Below are positions 46,727 to 55,120 of a stretch of 64,000 nucleotides of DNA, one piece after another (positions within the stretch are counted from its first letter, which is position 1; every line of letters begins with the position of its first letter). The stretch is from G965279335 sp965279285. GTDB taxonomy: Bacteria; Pseudomonadota; Gammaproteobacteria; DSM-16500. The notes below the pieces were generated by a model that was not told the DNA's origin, ran no database searches, and saw nothing but the letters and a program-made list of their open reading frames with translations. The stretch spans positions 682,001-746,000 of the forward strand of contig OZ257148.1 in assembly GCA_965279285.1 (NCBI GenBank), written 5' to 3'. The translations under genes were made by a program, and so were the position numbers.

Positions 46727-47068
46727 TTAGCCTGGTGGCCAAGTCATTTGGCGTCCACCTAACAAATGTAAATGAATATGAAATACAGTTTGGCCGCCCC
46801 CCGCATTACAATTCATCACCAGACGATAACCATCGTCAGCAATGTTAAGTTGTTTTGCCAGCATTTTCGCTGTGTGAACCATATGGCCAATAATCTCATT
46901 ATCTTCAGCATGAAGTTCATTCAGGGTAGCAATATGTTTCTGTGGAATAATCAGAATATGTTGTGGTGCTTGGGGATTCAGGTCCTCAAATGCGATGACA
47001 AGATCATCTCGATAGACGATTTTGGCCGGTATCTCGTTTTGTGCAATTCGGCAAAATAAACAGCTCAT
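46727..47068 (-). CDS. HIT-family nucleotide hydrolase (HinT-like)
   Basis: The 113-aa protein has CLFCRIAQNEIPAKIVYRDD at the start (a C-x2-C pair seen in HinT proteins) and the histidine triad VFHIHLHLLGGRQ at the end. Such enzymes hydrolyse adenosine phosphoramidates. It is first of a two-gene minus-strand unit with folE. Confidence 0.94.
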   Translation of the reverse strand: MSCLFCRIAQNEIPAKIVYRDDLVIAFEDLNPQAPQHILIIPQKHIATLNELHAEDNEIIGHMVHTAKMLAKQLNIADDGYRLVMNCNAGGGQTVFHIHLHLLGGRQMTWPPG

Positions 47069-47098
47069 CCTGAGTCGCTCCTCGATAAAGATAAAAAC

Positions 47099-47228
47099 GT
47101 TACCTATTCAGCAGCTAGAGAGTTTGGTGGGCACGCTGCGCTTTGCCCGCCCTACAAAAAAATATAAAAAATGTAGGGTGGGCAAAGCGCAGCGTGCCCA
47201 CCAAACTCTCTAGCTGTTGAATAGTTAC
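47099..47228. repeat. Type-1 palindromic element, copy 11
   Basis: Outer arms (CTATTCAGCAGCTAGAGAG on the left and its near-complement on the right) pair through the copy-specific CTAGAGAG block. The loop is short and A-rich. It lies in the 292-nt divergent gap between the HIT gene and trhO; nothing else was found there. Confidence 0.92.
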
Positions 47229-47360
47229 TGTAAAGCAGCATAACTATTTTGAGGACTTTTCTCAATCAAAACGAGCCAGTGATGGCTTATTCTCGCAGAC
47301 ATAAATTGACGCCCAGCTATTTTTCGAGTAAATTTGGCACACTCCAGAAAGTAGAATGCT

Positions 47361-48143
47361 ATGCAAAATATTCATAATATTGCCGGTTATAAATTTATCT
47401 CGTTAAGCGATTTAGTAACGCTAAGAATAGCTTTGCTAGAAAAATGTCAGGCTTTGGGATTGCGAGGGACTATTCTTTTAAGTTTAGAGGGTATCAATCT
47501 TAGTCTTGCTGGATCTCAAGCAAATATTGTGGATTTTAAAAATTATTTGTTAGCAGATGACCGTTTTGCCGACATCACTTTTAGAGAAAGTTTTTCTGTA
47601 GATCAGCCGTTTAAACGCATAAAAGTTAAGCTCAAAAAAGAAATTATCACGATGGGACAGCCAGATTTAGGTTTGGAATCTTCTCGTGCTCCTGCTATTA
47701 GTCCGCAAGAGTTTAAGCGTTGGTTGGATGATAATAAAGATATTGCAATCTTAGATACGCGTAATGATTATGAGGTTCAATTTGGTACTTTTGCTGGCGC
47801 AATTAATTTAGGATTGAAAGATTTTGGCGAGTTTCCGGTAAAATCGCAATTACTAGCAAAAGATAAACCTATTGTTATGTTTTGTACTGGCGGTATTCGT
47901 TGTGAAAAAGCAGCGGTATATTTAACAAAAGCAGGTTTTAAAGATGTTTACCAGCTAGATGGTGGAATCCTCAACTATTTTAGCCAAGTGGGCGGTGAGC
48001 ACTATCATGGCGATTGCTTTGTCTTTGATGGCCGTGTAGCGCTTAATTCGGCATTAAAATCCAGCGGAGCGTTACAGTGTTGTCAATGCCAGCAACCGAT
48101 ATTACCCACGGAAGAAAAACATCAGTGTCACTATTCAAACTAA
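47361..48143 (+). CDS. trhO: tRNA uridine 5-hydroxylation protein TrhO (rhodanese family)
   Basis: The 260-aa protein (formerly UPF0176/YceA) has an acylphosphatase-like N domain (LRGTILLSLEGINLSLAG), a rhodanese domain with ILDTRNDYEVQFGTFAGAIN and catalytic Cys in MFCTGGIRCEKA, and the ending LDGGILNYFSQVGG plus a Cys-rich tail. It is somewhat short at the C-terminus. Confidence 0.92.
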   Translation: MQNIHNIAGYKFISLSDLVTLRIALLEKCQALGLRGTILLSLEGINLSLAGSQANIVDFKNYLLADDRFADITFRESFSVDQPFKRIKVKLKKEIITMGQPDLGLESSRAPAISPQEFKRWLDDNKDIAILDTRNDYEVQFGTFAGAINLGLKDFGEFPVKSQLLAKDKPIVMFCTGGIRCEKAAVYLTKAGFKDVYQLDGGILNYFSQVGGEHYHGDCFVFDGRVALNSALKSSGALQCCQCQQPILPTEEKHQCHYSN

Positions 48144-48158
48144 ATAAAGGAAAAAAAT

Positions 48159-48695
48159 ATGGGATTAAAGCTTGTAGAGTCAGGAAAAGTGCCAGATGAA
48201 ATTAATGTAGTTATTGAAATTCCTGCACATAGTAACCCAGTTAAATATGAAGTAGATAAAAGTACGGGAGTTGTTACTGTTGATCGGTTTTTTGCAACCA
48301 GCATGCATTATCCTTGTGATTATGGCTTTGTGCCGCACACCTTATCAGAAGATGGTGATCCAGTGGATGTGCTAGTGGTTTGTCCTTACCCTTTAACACC
48401 CGGTGTTGTTATTCGTTGTCGGCCCGTTGGTGTGTTGTGCATGACAGACGAGTCTGGTAAAGACGTTAAGATACTCGCGGTACCTGTTGATAAGCTAACT
48501 AAACTTTATACGCACATTGTAAAAGCACAAGACTTAGGGCAGGAGTTTCTTGACTCTATCGCTCATTTTTTCTCTCATTACAAAGATTTAGAAAAAGGTA
48601 AGTGGGTTAAGGTAGATGGTTGGCAAGATTTAGATGCCGCTAAGGCAGAAATTTTAGCGAGCGTTGAGCGCTATAAAAAAGAAGTTGTTGTTTAA
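48159..48695 (+). CDS. ppa: Inorganic pyrophosphatase
   Basis: This 178-aa family I enzyme hydrolyses pyrophosphate. Its signature is complete: PAHSNPVKYEVDKSTG, HYPCDYGFVPHTLSEDGDPVDVLV (metal Asp cluster) and KDVKILAVPVDK. AAGGAAAAAAAT precedes ATG. It follows trhO after 15 nt. Confidence 0.97.
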   Translation: MGLKLVESGKVPDEINVVIEIPAHSNPVKYEVDKSTGVVTVDRFFATSMHYPCDYGFVPHTLSEDGDPVDVLVVCPYPLTPGVVIRCRPVGVLCMTDESGKDVKILAVPVDKLTKLYTHIVKAQDLGQEFLDSIAHFFSHYKDLEKGKWVKVDGWQDLDAAKAEILASVERYKKEVVV

Positions 48696-48720
48696 TTAAT
48701 TATTCAGCGTCTTATGTGTT

Positions 48721-48872
48721 GCAACTATTCAGCGACAAGGGCGCGAGTAAGTGTCGTATTTAAAATAGAGCGACTTGCTTGCCATGGATGGCAAGCCTAA
48801 AACAGGGATGTTTTGCTTGGAGCGGTATTTTAAATACGACACTTACTCGTGCCCTTGTCGCTGAATAGCTAC
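48721..48872. repeat. Type-2 palindromic element, copy B, with TATTCAGC tips
   Basis: The core matches the copy at 36.3 kb. The 47-nt arms (GCAACTATTCAGCGACAAGG onward) pair with three mismatches but differ in sequence from the arms at 36.3 kb. The outer tips are those of the type-1 elements. The rest of the 364-nt gap before 49060 shows only AT-rich promoter-like sequence. Confidence 0.9.
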
Positions 48873-49059
48873 CTTATGTTGCATGGACGCTGAACCTTTT
48901 CCATATTTTATAAAAAAGCCCATTTTTTGTACCAAAATTCATTGATATTTTTCAAAATCTTAAGCTTTTGTTAAGAAAATCTCTATAGAATAGTGTAAGT
49001 TAAAGTGAGCTCTTATTAGAGCTTGCGCTTATCCTTTTAAGTATCTAGAGTAAATCTAA

Positions 49060-49380
49060 ATGAACATAAATGTGTCAGCATTAAATAGTAAAATTAACAA
49101 AAAATCGCCCTTTAATTTAGGTGGTATTCTTTGTTTGGTGGCCTCTATTTATTTGATTTGCCATATTTTGATTTATGATAATTTTTTGCCTATTTCGATC
49201 TCATCTATGACTGTTCAGTTTAGTCATTGGGCAAAAAATTGGCACTTTTTGGCGGTCGGATTATTGCCTATTTATGTCGCATTTATGATTTTTGGTGCTG
49301 CTATTATTGGTGCTTATGTCGGCTCTACTTTCCATAATATAAGTGTTTTTATGTTTAAGAAAATGAAAAAAAATCGCTAA
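49060..49380 (+). CDS. Small membrane protein of unknown function
   Basis: This 106-aa protein has two hydrophobic segments (GGILCLVASIYLICHILIY and LPIYVAFMIFGAAIIGAYVG) and a basic C-terminal tail (KKMKKNR). I recognise no family. ATG has no strong ribosome site (TCTAGAGTAAATCTAA). It stands alone between ppa and the sRNA. Confidence 0.55.
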   Translation: MNINVSALNSKINKKSPFNLGGILCLVASIYLICHILIYDNFLPISISSMTVQFSHWAKNWHFLAVGLLPIYVAFMIFGAAIIGAYVGSTFHNISVFMFKKMKKNR

Positions 49381-49520
49381 ATCAGTCTTAAATCCCTATC
49401 GCACTGCAAGATAAAGCTGACACTTAATGTGGGAGATTAATCATTCGTGAGCTTTCTTTGCTCACCCATGTTTACATAGCACATTGAATATAAAGACAAT
49501 TTTTTACAAAAAAACCTTTT

Positions 49521-49557
49521 AAGCCGATTAGAGTTTAATTCGCTAGTGAATCGGTTT
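49521..49557 (+). promoter_or_regulatory. Inverted repeat upstream of the sRNA, possible response-regulator site
   Basis: AAGCCGATT and AATCGGTTT pair with one mismatch around TTAG...CTAG, centred about 54 nt before the likely start of the sRNA. GacA/LetA-type regulators bind palindromes at such a distance from rsmY/rsmZ genes. The -10 TATGAT (49581-49586) has no good -35, as expected for an activated promoter. Confidence 0.4.
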
Positions 49558-49592
49558 ATGGCATAGGCAATTTCTTTTGTTATGATGAAGGC

Positions 49593-49718
49593 TGTTCACG
49601 GATGACACAGGGATTTGGTAAGGGAAGTTATTTGAAAGGGATAGTCTATCAAGGATTGATAGAAGGGGAAAGGAAACCTGGGAAGGGCCGTAGGGCAGTC
49701 GAAAGATTGCCCTTTTTT
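49593..49718 (+). ncRNA. CsrA/RsmA-sequestering small RNA, RsmY/RsmZ-like
   Basis: About 126 nt lie between a TATGAT box and a strong terminator. Eight GGA motifs are packed into the first 95 nt (CACGGA, CAGGGA, AAGGGA twice, CAAGGA, GGGGA, AAGGA, TGGGA). One is shown exactly in the loop of a perfect 7-bp hairpin, CTATCAA-GGA-TTGATAG (49646-49662), the ideal CsrA site. No protein frame explains this. The layout matches RsmY/RsmZ of Legionella and Pseudomonas in kind, not by alignment. Confidence 0.75.
49692..49718 (+). terminator. Intrinsic terminator of the RsmZ-like sRNA
   Basis: A 9-bp stem (AGGGCAGTC with GATTGCCCT, one wobble) is capped by a GAAA tetraloop and followed by TTTTT. Confidence 0.9.
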
Positions 49719-49719
49719 A

Positions 49720-49968
49720 TGACTATTCAGCGGCTCATCTGGATCCCACAGGCAAGCCAGCTTTGTTGCATAAATCAGCCTCGTCGTTGCGAGCCTGTGT
49801 TTTTTGCAGGCGAAGCAATCCAGCTTTTAGGCTATTCTGCTAGAGTTTATTTAAAAAATGGATTGCTTCGTCGCAAAAAACGCTCCTCGCAACGACGATT
49901 CTACGCAAAAATTGATTTATGCAACAAAGCCGGCTTGTACGCGGGATCCAGGCATACTGCTAAATAGC
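49720..49968. repeat. Type-3 palindromic element
   Basis: The outer tips GACTATTCAGC and GCTAAATAGCT resemble those of the other types. Inside are nested inverted pairs: GCTTTGTTGCATAAATC with its complement, CGTCGTTGCGAG with CTCGCAACGACG, and GAAGCAATCCA with TGGATTGCTTC. It begins directly after the sRNA terminator and ends in the psd stop codon. A 121-codon frame across it is not thought to be a gene. Confidence 0.85.
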
Positions 49969-50807
49969 TAGACAATATCAGCCAATAATTGCCCCATTTT
50001 TATTGTTTCTTCTGCTTGAATCGCAGCATTCCATTGTATTTTATTTTCGCTAAATAAGGTGATCACAGTTGAGCCTAGTTGAAAATAACCTAATTCATCG
50101 CCTTTATTTAATTTAACATCGCTGTAGGTTTTTTTGGTGATCTGTGGGGTGCGTGGGCTTGTATCCCATGTTGTATGTATGCTTCCAACTAACATAGCAC
50201 CCACTAAAATCATGGCTAAAGGTCCAGCTTCGGTATCAAAAATACAAATTAATCGCTCATTACGGGCAAAAAGATTGGGTATGGTGGCGGTAGTGATCGG
50301 GTTTACTGAAAACAAGCTGCCAGGAATATAGAGTGTTTCTCGGAGTGAGCCGGCAAGAGGCATATGAATGCGATGATAATCTTTGGGGGCAAGATAAAGA
50401 GTCGCAAAGTTTCCATTAGTGAAGAGTTGTGCATAAGTATCAGCCCCACCTAAAAGTGTAAGCAAGCTATAATGAAAGCCTTTTGCTTGAAAAATAGCAT
50501 CTTGATAAATCTTGCCGATTTGGCTGACACTGCCATCGACAGGGCAAGCAATTTGAGTTTGACCTTGAGCAATGGGTCTTAAGCCGGGTTTTAAATGGCG
50601 AGTAAAGAATAAATTAAAATTGGGATAATCAGCGGGATTTTCAATAATGGCTTCTTGCATATTGACATTATATTTATGGATAAAGGTGTTAATCATCCAG
50701 TTTTTTAGTGGAATCCAGCGGCATTCACACATCCAGCCGAGTAGGCGAGTGAATGCATGTTGAGGAACAAGATATTGAGGCAATATTTTGAGAAAGTTTT
50801 TTTGCAT
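49968..50807 (-). CDS. psd: Phosphatidylserine decarboxylase
   Basis: The 279-aa proenzyme makes phosphatidylethanolamine at the inner membrane. It shows PADYPNFNLFFTRHLKPGLRP, CPVDGSVSQIG (Asp), APKDYHRIHMP (His) and the self-cleavage site FQLGSTVITLF, where Ser becomes the pyruvoyl group. Its TAG stop lies in the tip of the type-3 element. Confidence 0.96.
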   Translation of the reverse strand: MQKNFLKILPQYLVPQHAFTRLLGWMCECRWIPLKNWMINTFIHKYNVNMQEAIIENPADYPNFNLFFTRHLKPGLRPIAQGQTQIACPVDGSVSQIGKIYQDAIFQAKGFHYSLLTLLGGADTYAQLFTNGNFATLYLAPKDYHRIHMPLAGSLRETLYIPGSLFSVNPITTATIPNLFARNERLICIFDTEAGPLAMILVGAMLVGSIHTTWDTSPRTPQITKKTYSDVKLNKGDELGYFQLGSTVITLFSENKIQWNAAIQAEETIKMGQLLADIV

Positions 50808-50921
50808 AACGTATAGGTATCCTTTTGTTTGGGTAAAGAATAACGATTTCTATACATTTTCACAATTAAAAAGGTATGATAAGAAGCTAATAATAAAAGT
50901 ATTTAGTGGGTGCCGTATCTC

Positions 50922-51515
50922 ATGCTTTTTAAATCATACAATAAACTTCTTATTGAGTATTTATTAGTACTAGAGGGGCTGCATATTATTATTTTTTCTG
51001 CTTATATCGAAAAAGATTATTTTAATTATCGTACAGCACATGAGAAAAAGATAATCCAACAAACTGAAGTTTTAATGAAGATTTTTTGTCAGTTGCGACG
51101 TCGATATCAGGAAGAGTTGTTTGCTCAGCAGTCAGTATCAGAAGAGTTTATTTCGCGGTTAGAGCATCTTTATGAAATTATGTTTTCCCTTGATTTGTTA
51201 AAATATCGGTTAGTTGATCATGCAACATTTGAAGTTTGTCATTCGGAATTAAAAATAATAAGCCAAGTTATTTCAACGATGATTTTGGATTTAATTAATG
51301 TAGTTAAGTACCAAAATACCGCTAAATTAAAGGTATGTGAGCGCATAACATTAGCGCCGGCTATCCAAGCATTTGAGATTATTTTTCATAGTACTTTGCA
51401 ATTTATAACAGCAGACCCCATGTTTTTTTTATTTTTTATTCGCGATTTAAATGCACTAAATGAAGAGTTGTTGAGTATCAAAGATGAATTTAACGCAAAA
51501 AACACGAATAGTTAG
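50922..51515 (+). CDS. Hypothetical protein, partner of FUSC-like protein
   Basis: This helical protein of about 197 aa has no recognised domain. It has a hydrophobic start (EYLLVLEGLHIIIFSAYI) and long charged helices. A GTG 12 nt earlier is an alternative start; neither has a clear ribosome site. The 3' end overlaps the next gene by 32 nt in a different frame, so the two are coupled. It could be the detached first half of a FUSC-type protein, whose second half would be the next gene. Confidence 0.65.
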   Translation: MLFKSYNKLLIEYLLVLEGLHIIIFSAYIEKDYFNYRTAHEKKIIQQTEVLMKIFCQLRRRYQEELFAQQSVSEEFISRLEHLYEIMFSLDLLKYRLVDHATFEVCHSELKIISQVISTMILDLINVVKYQNTAKLKVCERITLAPAIQAFEIIFHSTLQFITADPMFFLFFIRDLNALNEELLSIKDEFNAKNTNS

Positions 51516-52362
51516 ACGTTCTATTAGTATCATGAGTGCGCTGTTGTTAGCCGCGGTGATGGAGTGGTATTTAGCGCTGTCACATGATTTTATTATTCCC
51601 ATTACGGCTATTTTTGTGATGTTAGCGCCAGTGGGGAATTTAGTTTATCAAGGCTTGAGGCGACTCGGCGTATTGATCATTATTATTGTTTTATTGTCGT
51701 TAATTTTGCCACCACACCATATGGTTTATGCGCGCTTAGGCGATGCTGGTTTAGGCGCTATGGTGGGCATATTAGCGAATTTATTTATTTTGCCTCGACA
51801 AGCAGATACCGAGTTTCGCTGTTTGGTATTGCCAATATTACGCGCAGCTGAAGAGTATTTTGCTGAGATAATTAATTCTATTTTTGAAAAAGATGAGCGA
51901 ACGCTTAACTTGAAAAAAATGCGCATGGAGTTATTGTTACAGAATTTGCCAAGCTGGGTATATGAGAGTGGTTTTGATCTTGGGTTAAGAGAAGGTTATC
52001 AGTATTTTTTAATGAAGCTTTTGCATATTGTGGAAATATTGTTTTCACTTCATCATGCTGTGCGTTGTCATTTTGATGAAGAAGTGCGTAAAGAAATGCG
52101 TGAATCAGTATTTGTTTGTGCAGATAAAATAAAAATATTTTTTGTGGCTTTATCAACAGTGTTTGAGTTAAAAAAATTAAAGGAAGGCGTGGAAGATTTT
52201 GAGCCACAATTGCATGAGTTAGATTTGAAGTTTCAAGAGCTCATGCCAGTGAGTGTTGATATTCTTTCTATTCCTCGGGATGATGTTGCATTTTATGCAA
52301 TTATTTATGGTCTTGATGATTTGCGAAAAGCATTAATTAAATTGGGACAAGCACTGAGGTGA
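51484..52362 (+). CDS. FUSC/aromatic acid exporter-like membrane protein
   Basis: The 292-aa product has about four membrane segments in its first 110 residues (SALLLAAVMEWYLAL, FIIPITAIFVMLAPVGNLVY, LGVLIIIIVLLSLIL, GLGAMVGILANLFILPR) and a soluble helical C-terminal part. The pattern and the closing FILPRQAD fit the FUSC/YccS/ArAE fold, but it is much shorter than full-length members (about 650-700 aa). Confidence 0.65.
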   Translation: MNLTQKTRIVRRSISIMSALLLAAVMEWYLALSHDFIIPITAIFVMLAPVGNLVYQGLRRLGVLIIIIVLLSLILPPHHMVYARLGDAGLGAMVGILANLFILPRQADTEFRCLVLPILRAAEEYFAEIINSIFEKDERTLNLKKMRMELLLQNLPSWVYESGFDLGLREGYQYFLMKLLHIVEILFSLHHAVRCHFDEEVRKEMRESVFVCADKIKIFFVALSTVFELKKLKEGVEDFEPQLHELDLKFQELMPVSVDILSIPRDDVAFYAIIYGLDDLRKALIKLGQALR

Positions 52363-52398
52363 GTAATTTCTTTTTTTTGCGTATTATGCTAGATTTGT

Positions 52399-52545
52399 GT
52401 AGCTATTCAGCAGGCAAAGAGTCTGGTGGGCACGCTGCGCTTTGCCCACCCTGGATGCCAGCTAGAAGCACGCTGGCATGACAAACTACGTAGGGTGGGC
52501 AAAGCGCAGCGTGCCCACCAAGCTCTTTGTCTGCTGAATAATTAC
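52399..52545. repeat. Type-1 palindromic element, copy 12
   Basis: Tips are GTAGCTATTCAGCAG and CTGCTGAATAATTAC. The loop is the TGCCAGCTAGAAGCACGCTG type. Arms pair through GCAAAGAG and CTCTTTGT. It lies between the FUSC-like gene and the lipoprotein gene. Confidence 0.92.
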
Positions 52546-52605
52546 TTCATGCGCTTTTTCATTGTTAAATGGTTATTTAGTTTGCCGACTTTTCACAAGG
52601 ATGCT

Positions 52606-53859
52606 ATGAAAAACTTAAGTTTATTTGCAATTATCTTAAATTTTACTCTAAGTTTGTTAGGTTGCTCACATCAAGAATATTATCAAGCGCAAATTAGCCA
52701 AAACTATACCCGCGAAGCTTGGATGCAACAGATTAATCTTAATCCTAATCTATGGACTGCGCAGGCAGATCCTTGGTATTTTGTCGTTGATAAAGATCCT
52801 ATTACTCATCAAACTATTTTTGATCCTGTTGCGCAAGCGATGGTGATTAAGCCATCTCATATGGCTAATTTCACGCAAATTAAAATTAATGGAAACTATA
52901 GAATTCAAATTATTGGTCATCAACGAGAGCCTAGTATTGGTTTCTCGGGAACGGCCGCAGCTAAACGGCAGGTAGCAATTGAAATTCATGATCAAACATT
53001 GTTTATTCATCCTAAACCAGAGTGTGAGCAAAAAACAAATTTTAATAAAGAATGCTTAAGCGAGTCTGACAAATTGATTATCCGAATAGGAATTAATAAT
53101 CTGCGTCGATTAAGTAGCTACGGCAACAATACGGTGACGGGTAAGGATGTTGTAAGCAATGGTTTAATTATTGAAGCGGGTAACCGCAGTCGTGTTTTAT
53201 TGCGCGGGAATATGCGGCTTACGGAAGCTAATGCAAGTGGTTGTGCTAGCATTATTGTCTTGGGTGCTTTTACGCCGTGTGTCAATATTAATGTCAATGG
53301 TTGTGGAACAATTAATGTGGCAGGTCGAGTTGGAATTCGTTCGATTTCCAATGTAGGTAATGGCCAAGTGAATATTGTCGGAGCTGATAGTTCTATGTTG
53401 ACGATTTACAGTAAAGACGCGAGCTTAACGCAAGTAGCAGGATTAGTCAGTTTAAGAAAAGTGACAGCAAATGATCGCAGTCGTGTTTATCTTTATTCGG
53501 TGCGTAGTGGCAGTCTTGATGTGAAAGTATATGATCACGCTTGCGTTGGTCTTGCTGGTTGTGTCAATAATTTAAATGTTGAAACGCATGGTTCATCTGG
53601 CTTTTTAGGCAAGGATTTACATGCGAGTAATCTTTATGTTCGAACATTTGATTCATCTCATGCGAATGTTTCAGCAACGCAAAAAATATTTGCTTCAGCA
53701 GCAGACAATAGCGGTATTTATTATTTTGGTTCTCCCGCTAATATTTCACGTTTTTTAACGGAGAATGGAACTATTGTTCCTATTTGGACAACGCCACTCG
53801 CAGTGCCTGTTGAGCCTAGAGGAACGTTGTCGACGTTTAATTACCAGTCTGAAGCTTGA
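52606..53859 (+). CDS. GIN-domain (DUF2807-like) lipoprotein
   Basis: The 417-aa protein starts with a lipoprotein signal (LFAIILNFTLSLLGCSH, lipid Cys about residue 22). The rest is rich in Gly, Asn, Ser and Val, with short beta repeats (NLRRLSSYGNNTVTGKDV, INVNGCGTINVAG, GSLDVKVYDHACVGLAG) typical of the right-handed beta-helix GIN domain. It is probably outer-membrane or surface-facing. ATG 52606 has AAGGA 5 nt upstream; an open frame further upstream only runs through a repeat. Confidence 0.8.
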   Translation: MKNLSLFAIILNFTLSLLGCSHQEYYQAQISQNYTREAWMQQINLNPNLWTAQADPWYFVVDKDPITHQTIFDPVAQAMVIKPSHMANFTQIKINGNYRIQIIGHQREPSIGFSGTAAAKRQVAIEIHDQTLFIHPKPECEQKTNFNKECLSESDKLIIRIGINNLRRLSSYGNNTVTGKDVVSNGLIIEAGNRSRVLLRGNMRLTEANASGCASIIVLGAFTPCVNINVNGCGTINVAGRVGIRSISNVGNGQVNIVGADSSMLTIYSKDASLTQVAGLVSLRKVTANDRSRVYLYSVRSGSLDVKVYDHACVGLAGCVNNLNVETHGSSGFLGKDLHASNLYVRTFDSSHANVSATQKIFASAADNSGIYYFGSPANISRFLTENGTIVPIWTTPLAVPVEPRGTLSTFNYQSEA

Positions 53860-53884
53860 GTACTAGATTTTTTCTAGTACTTTT
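53859..53884. terminator. Two-way terminator between the GIN lipoprotein and sppA genes
   Basis: A 9-bp perfect stem (AGTACTAGA with TCTAGTACT) has a T-rich loop and is followed by TTT on the plus strand. It covers the last codons and stop of the S49 peptidase gene. Confidence 0.75.
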
Positions 53885-54810
53885 ACTTCATTATTTGCTA
53901 ATCCCATTCCCAGGGATGTGCCAAATTGGCTGACTAATGATTTAAGCACTGAGCCGGTATCGCTGTAATCTTTATAATTGCTGACATGAAATTCATTTGC
54001 CATTGCATCAGATAAGTTTCCTAGTGCATCGACCAAGCCTAGTTTCAATGCGGATTCACCTGACCAAAAATCACCAGAAAATAATTCTGCATCAGTACCA
54101 TGTAGTTTTCCTTTGCGACCTGCTGATACAGCGCGAATAAAATTGGCGTGAACTTCTTGAATCACAGTTTGAATTTTTGCATTATCTTCTTTGCTTTGCG
54201 GTAAAAATGGATCGAGACGATCTTTATTTAGCCCGGCAGTATAAACACGGCGTTCTATCCCGTATTTTTTAATTAACTCGGGAAAGCCAAAGCCTTTCAT
54301 GATCACACCAATTGAGCCAGTGATAGTATTGGGGTTCACATAAATTTTATCTGCAGAAACAGCAACATAATAAGCGCCTGAAGCCATTAAGTCTTCGCCC
54401 ACAACAATGACTTTTTTGTGATGCTTCTTTTTTAAATCTAAAATAGCATCGTGAATAATGGATGCTTGTACGGGTGTTCCTCCGCCTGAGTTAATATCAA
54501 GAATGATACCTTTTGCATTGGTGTCATCAAAGGCTTCTTTCAGTGCGGGCAAAACTTCAGTGGCAGAAAAATTTTCGCCAGGTGCTATCATGCCATTTAA
54601 GCGAATGAGTGCTATATAGCCTTTGTTTTTTTCGCCATCGATTGCTTTTGGAGAGCTTTCGTTAAAACAAAACCAGGCTAAGGTAACAATGATTAACATG
54701 GCGATAAAAAAACGAATATTTTTCCAGCGTCGTTCCGAGCGTTTTTCTTGAATTAAAGCGTGGACTAAATGAGTTGTGACTGTTTTTTCATCTGCTGTAT
54801 TATCTTGCAT
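53863..54810 (-). CDS. sppA: S49-family signal peptide peptidase (SppA-like)
   Basis: The 315-aa membrane-anchored serine protease has one N-terminal membrane segment (FFIAMLIIVTLAWFCF), ILDINSGGGTPVQA, the nucleophile in EDLMASGAYYVA and the catalytic Lys region (TAGLNKDRLDPF). It is of the short, single-domain kind that degrades cleaved signal peptides. Confidence 0.92.
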   Translation of the reverse strand: MQDNTADEKTVTTHLVHALIQEKRSERRWKNIRFFIAMLIIVTLAWFCFNESSPKAIDGEKNKGYIALIRLNGMIAPGENFSATEVLPALKEAFDDTNAKGIILDINSGGGTPVQASIIHDAILDLKKKHHKKVIVVGEDLMASGAYYVAVSADKIYVNPNTITGSIGVIMKGFGFPELIKKYGIERRVYTAGLNKDRLDPFLPQSKEDNAKIQTVIQEVHANFIRAVSAGRKGKLHGTDAELFSGDFWSGESALKLGLVDALGNLSDAMANEFHVSNYKDYSDTGSVLKSLVSQFGTSLGMGLANNEVKVLEKI

Positions 54811-54841
54811 AGTGTTGTTGCCTCAAGGGTTTTGTATTTGG

Positions 54842-54977
54842 GTAACTATTCAGCAGTCAAGTTTGGTGGGCACGCTGCGCTTTGCCCACCCTACAAAAAA
54901 TTACAAAGAATAAATTATAAAAATGTAGGGCGGGCAAAGCGCAGCGTGCCCACCAAACTTGGCTGCTGAATAGTTAT
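54842..54977. repeat. Type-1 palindromic element, copy 13
   Basis: Tips are GTAACTATTCAGCAG and CTGCTGAATAGTTAT. The variable block is the shortest seen (TCAAG with CTTGG). The loop is AT-rich. It lies in the divergent gap between sppA and sseA. Confidence 0.92.
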
Positions 54978-55120
54978 GTATTCGAGGCATTTTATTCTAA
55001 ATTTTTGTTATGATAAACGATTATCTGGTTTGTTGGTTATTTAACCGCAAACACTTCCAAATTTTGATGAAAAAACCGGCAAAATTGTGTATTATTATCT
55101 TTTTTACGAGGGTTATTGGT

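Noticed and set aside
47022..47213. A 63-codon frame in the HIT-trhO gap
   Set aside because: Most of it is repeat sequence and similar peptides appear at each element copy.
49602..49967. A 121-codon plus-strand frame
   Set aside because: It runs through the GGA-rich RNA, its terminator and the type-3 palindrome; composition and structure are explained by those features.
52426..52605. N-terminal extension of the GIN lipoprotein
   Set aside because: The extra codons come from a palindromic element and would bury the lipoprotein signal.
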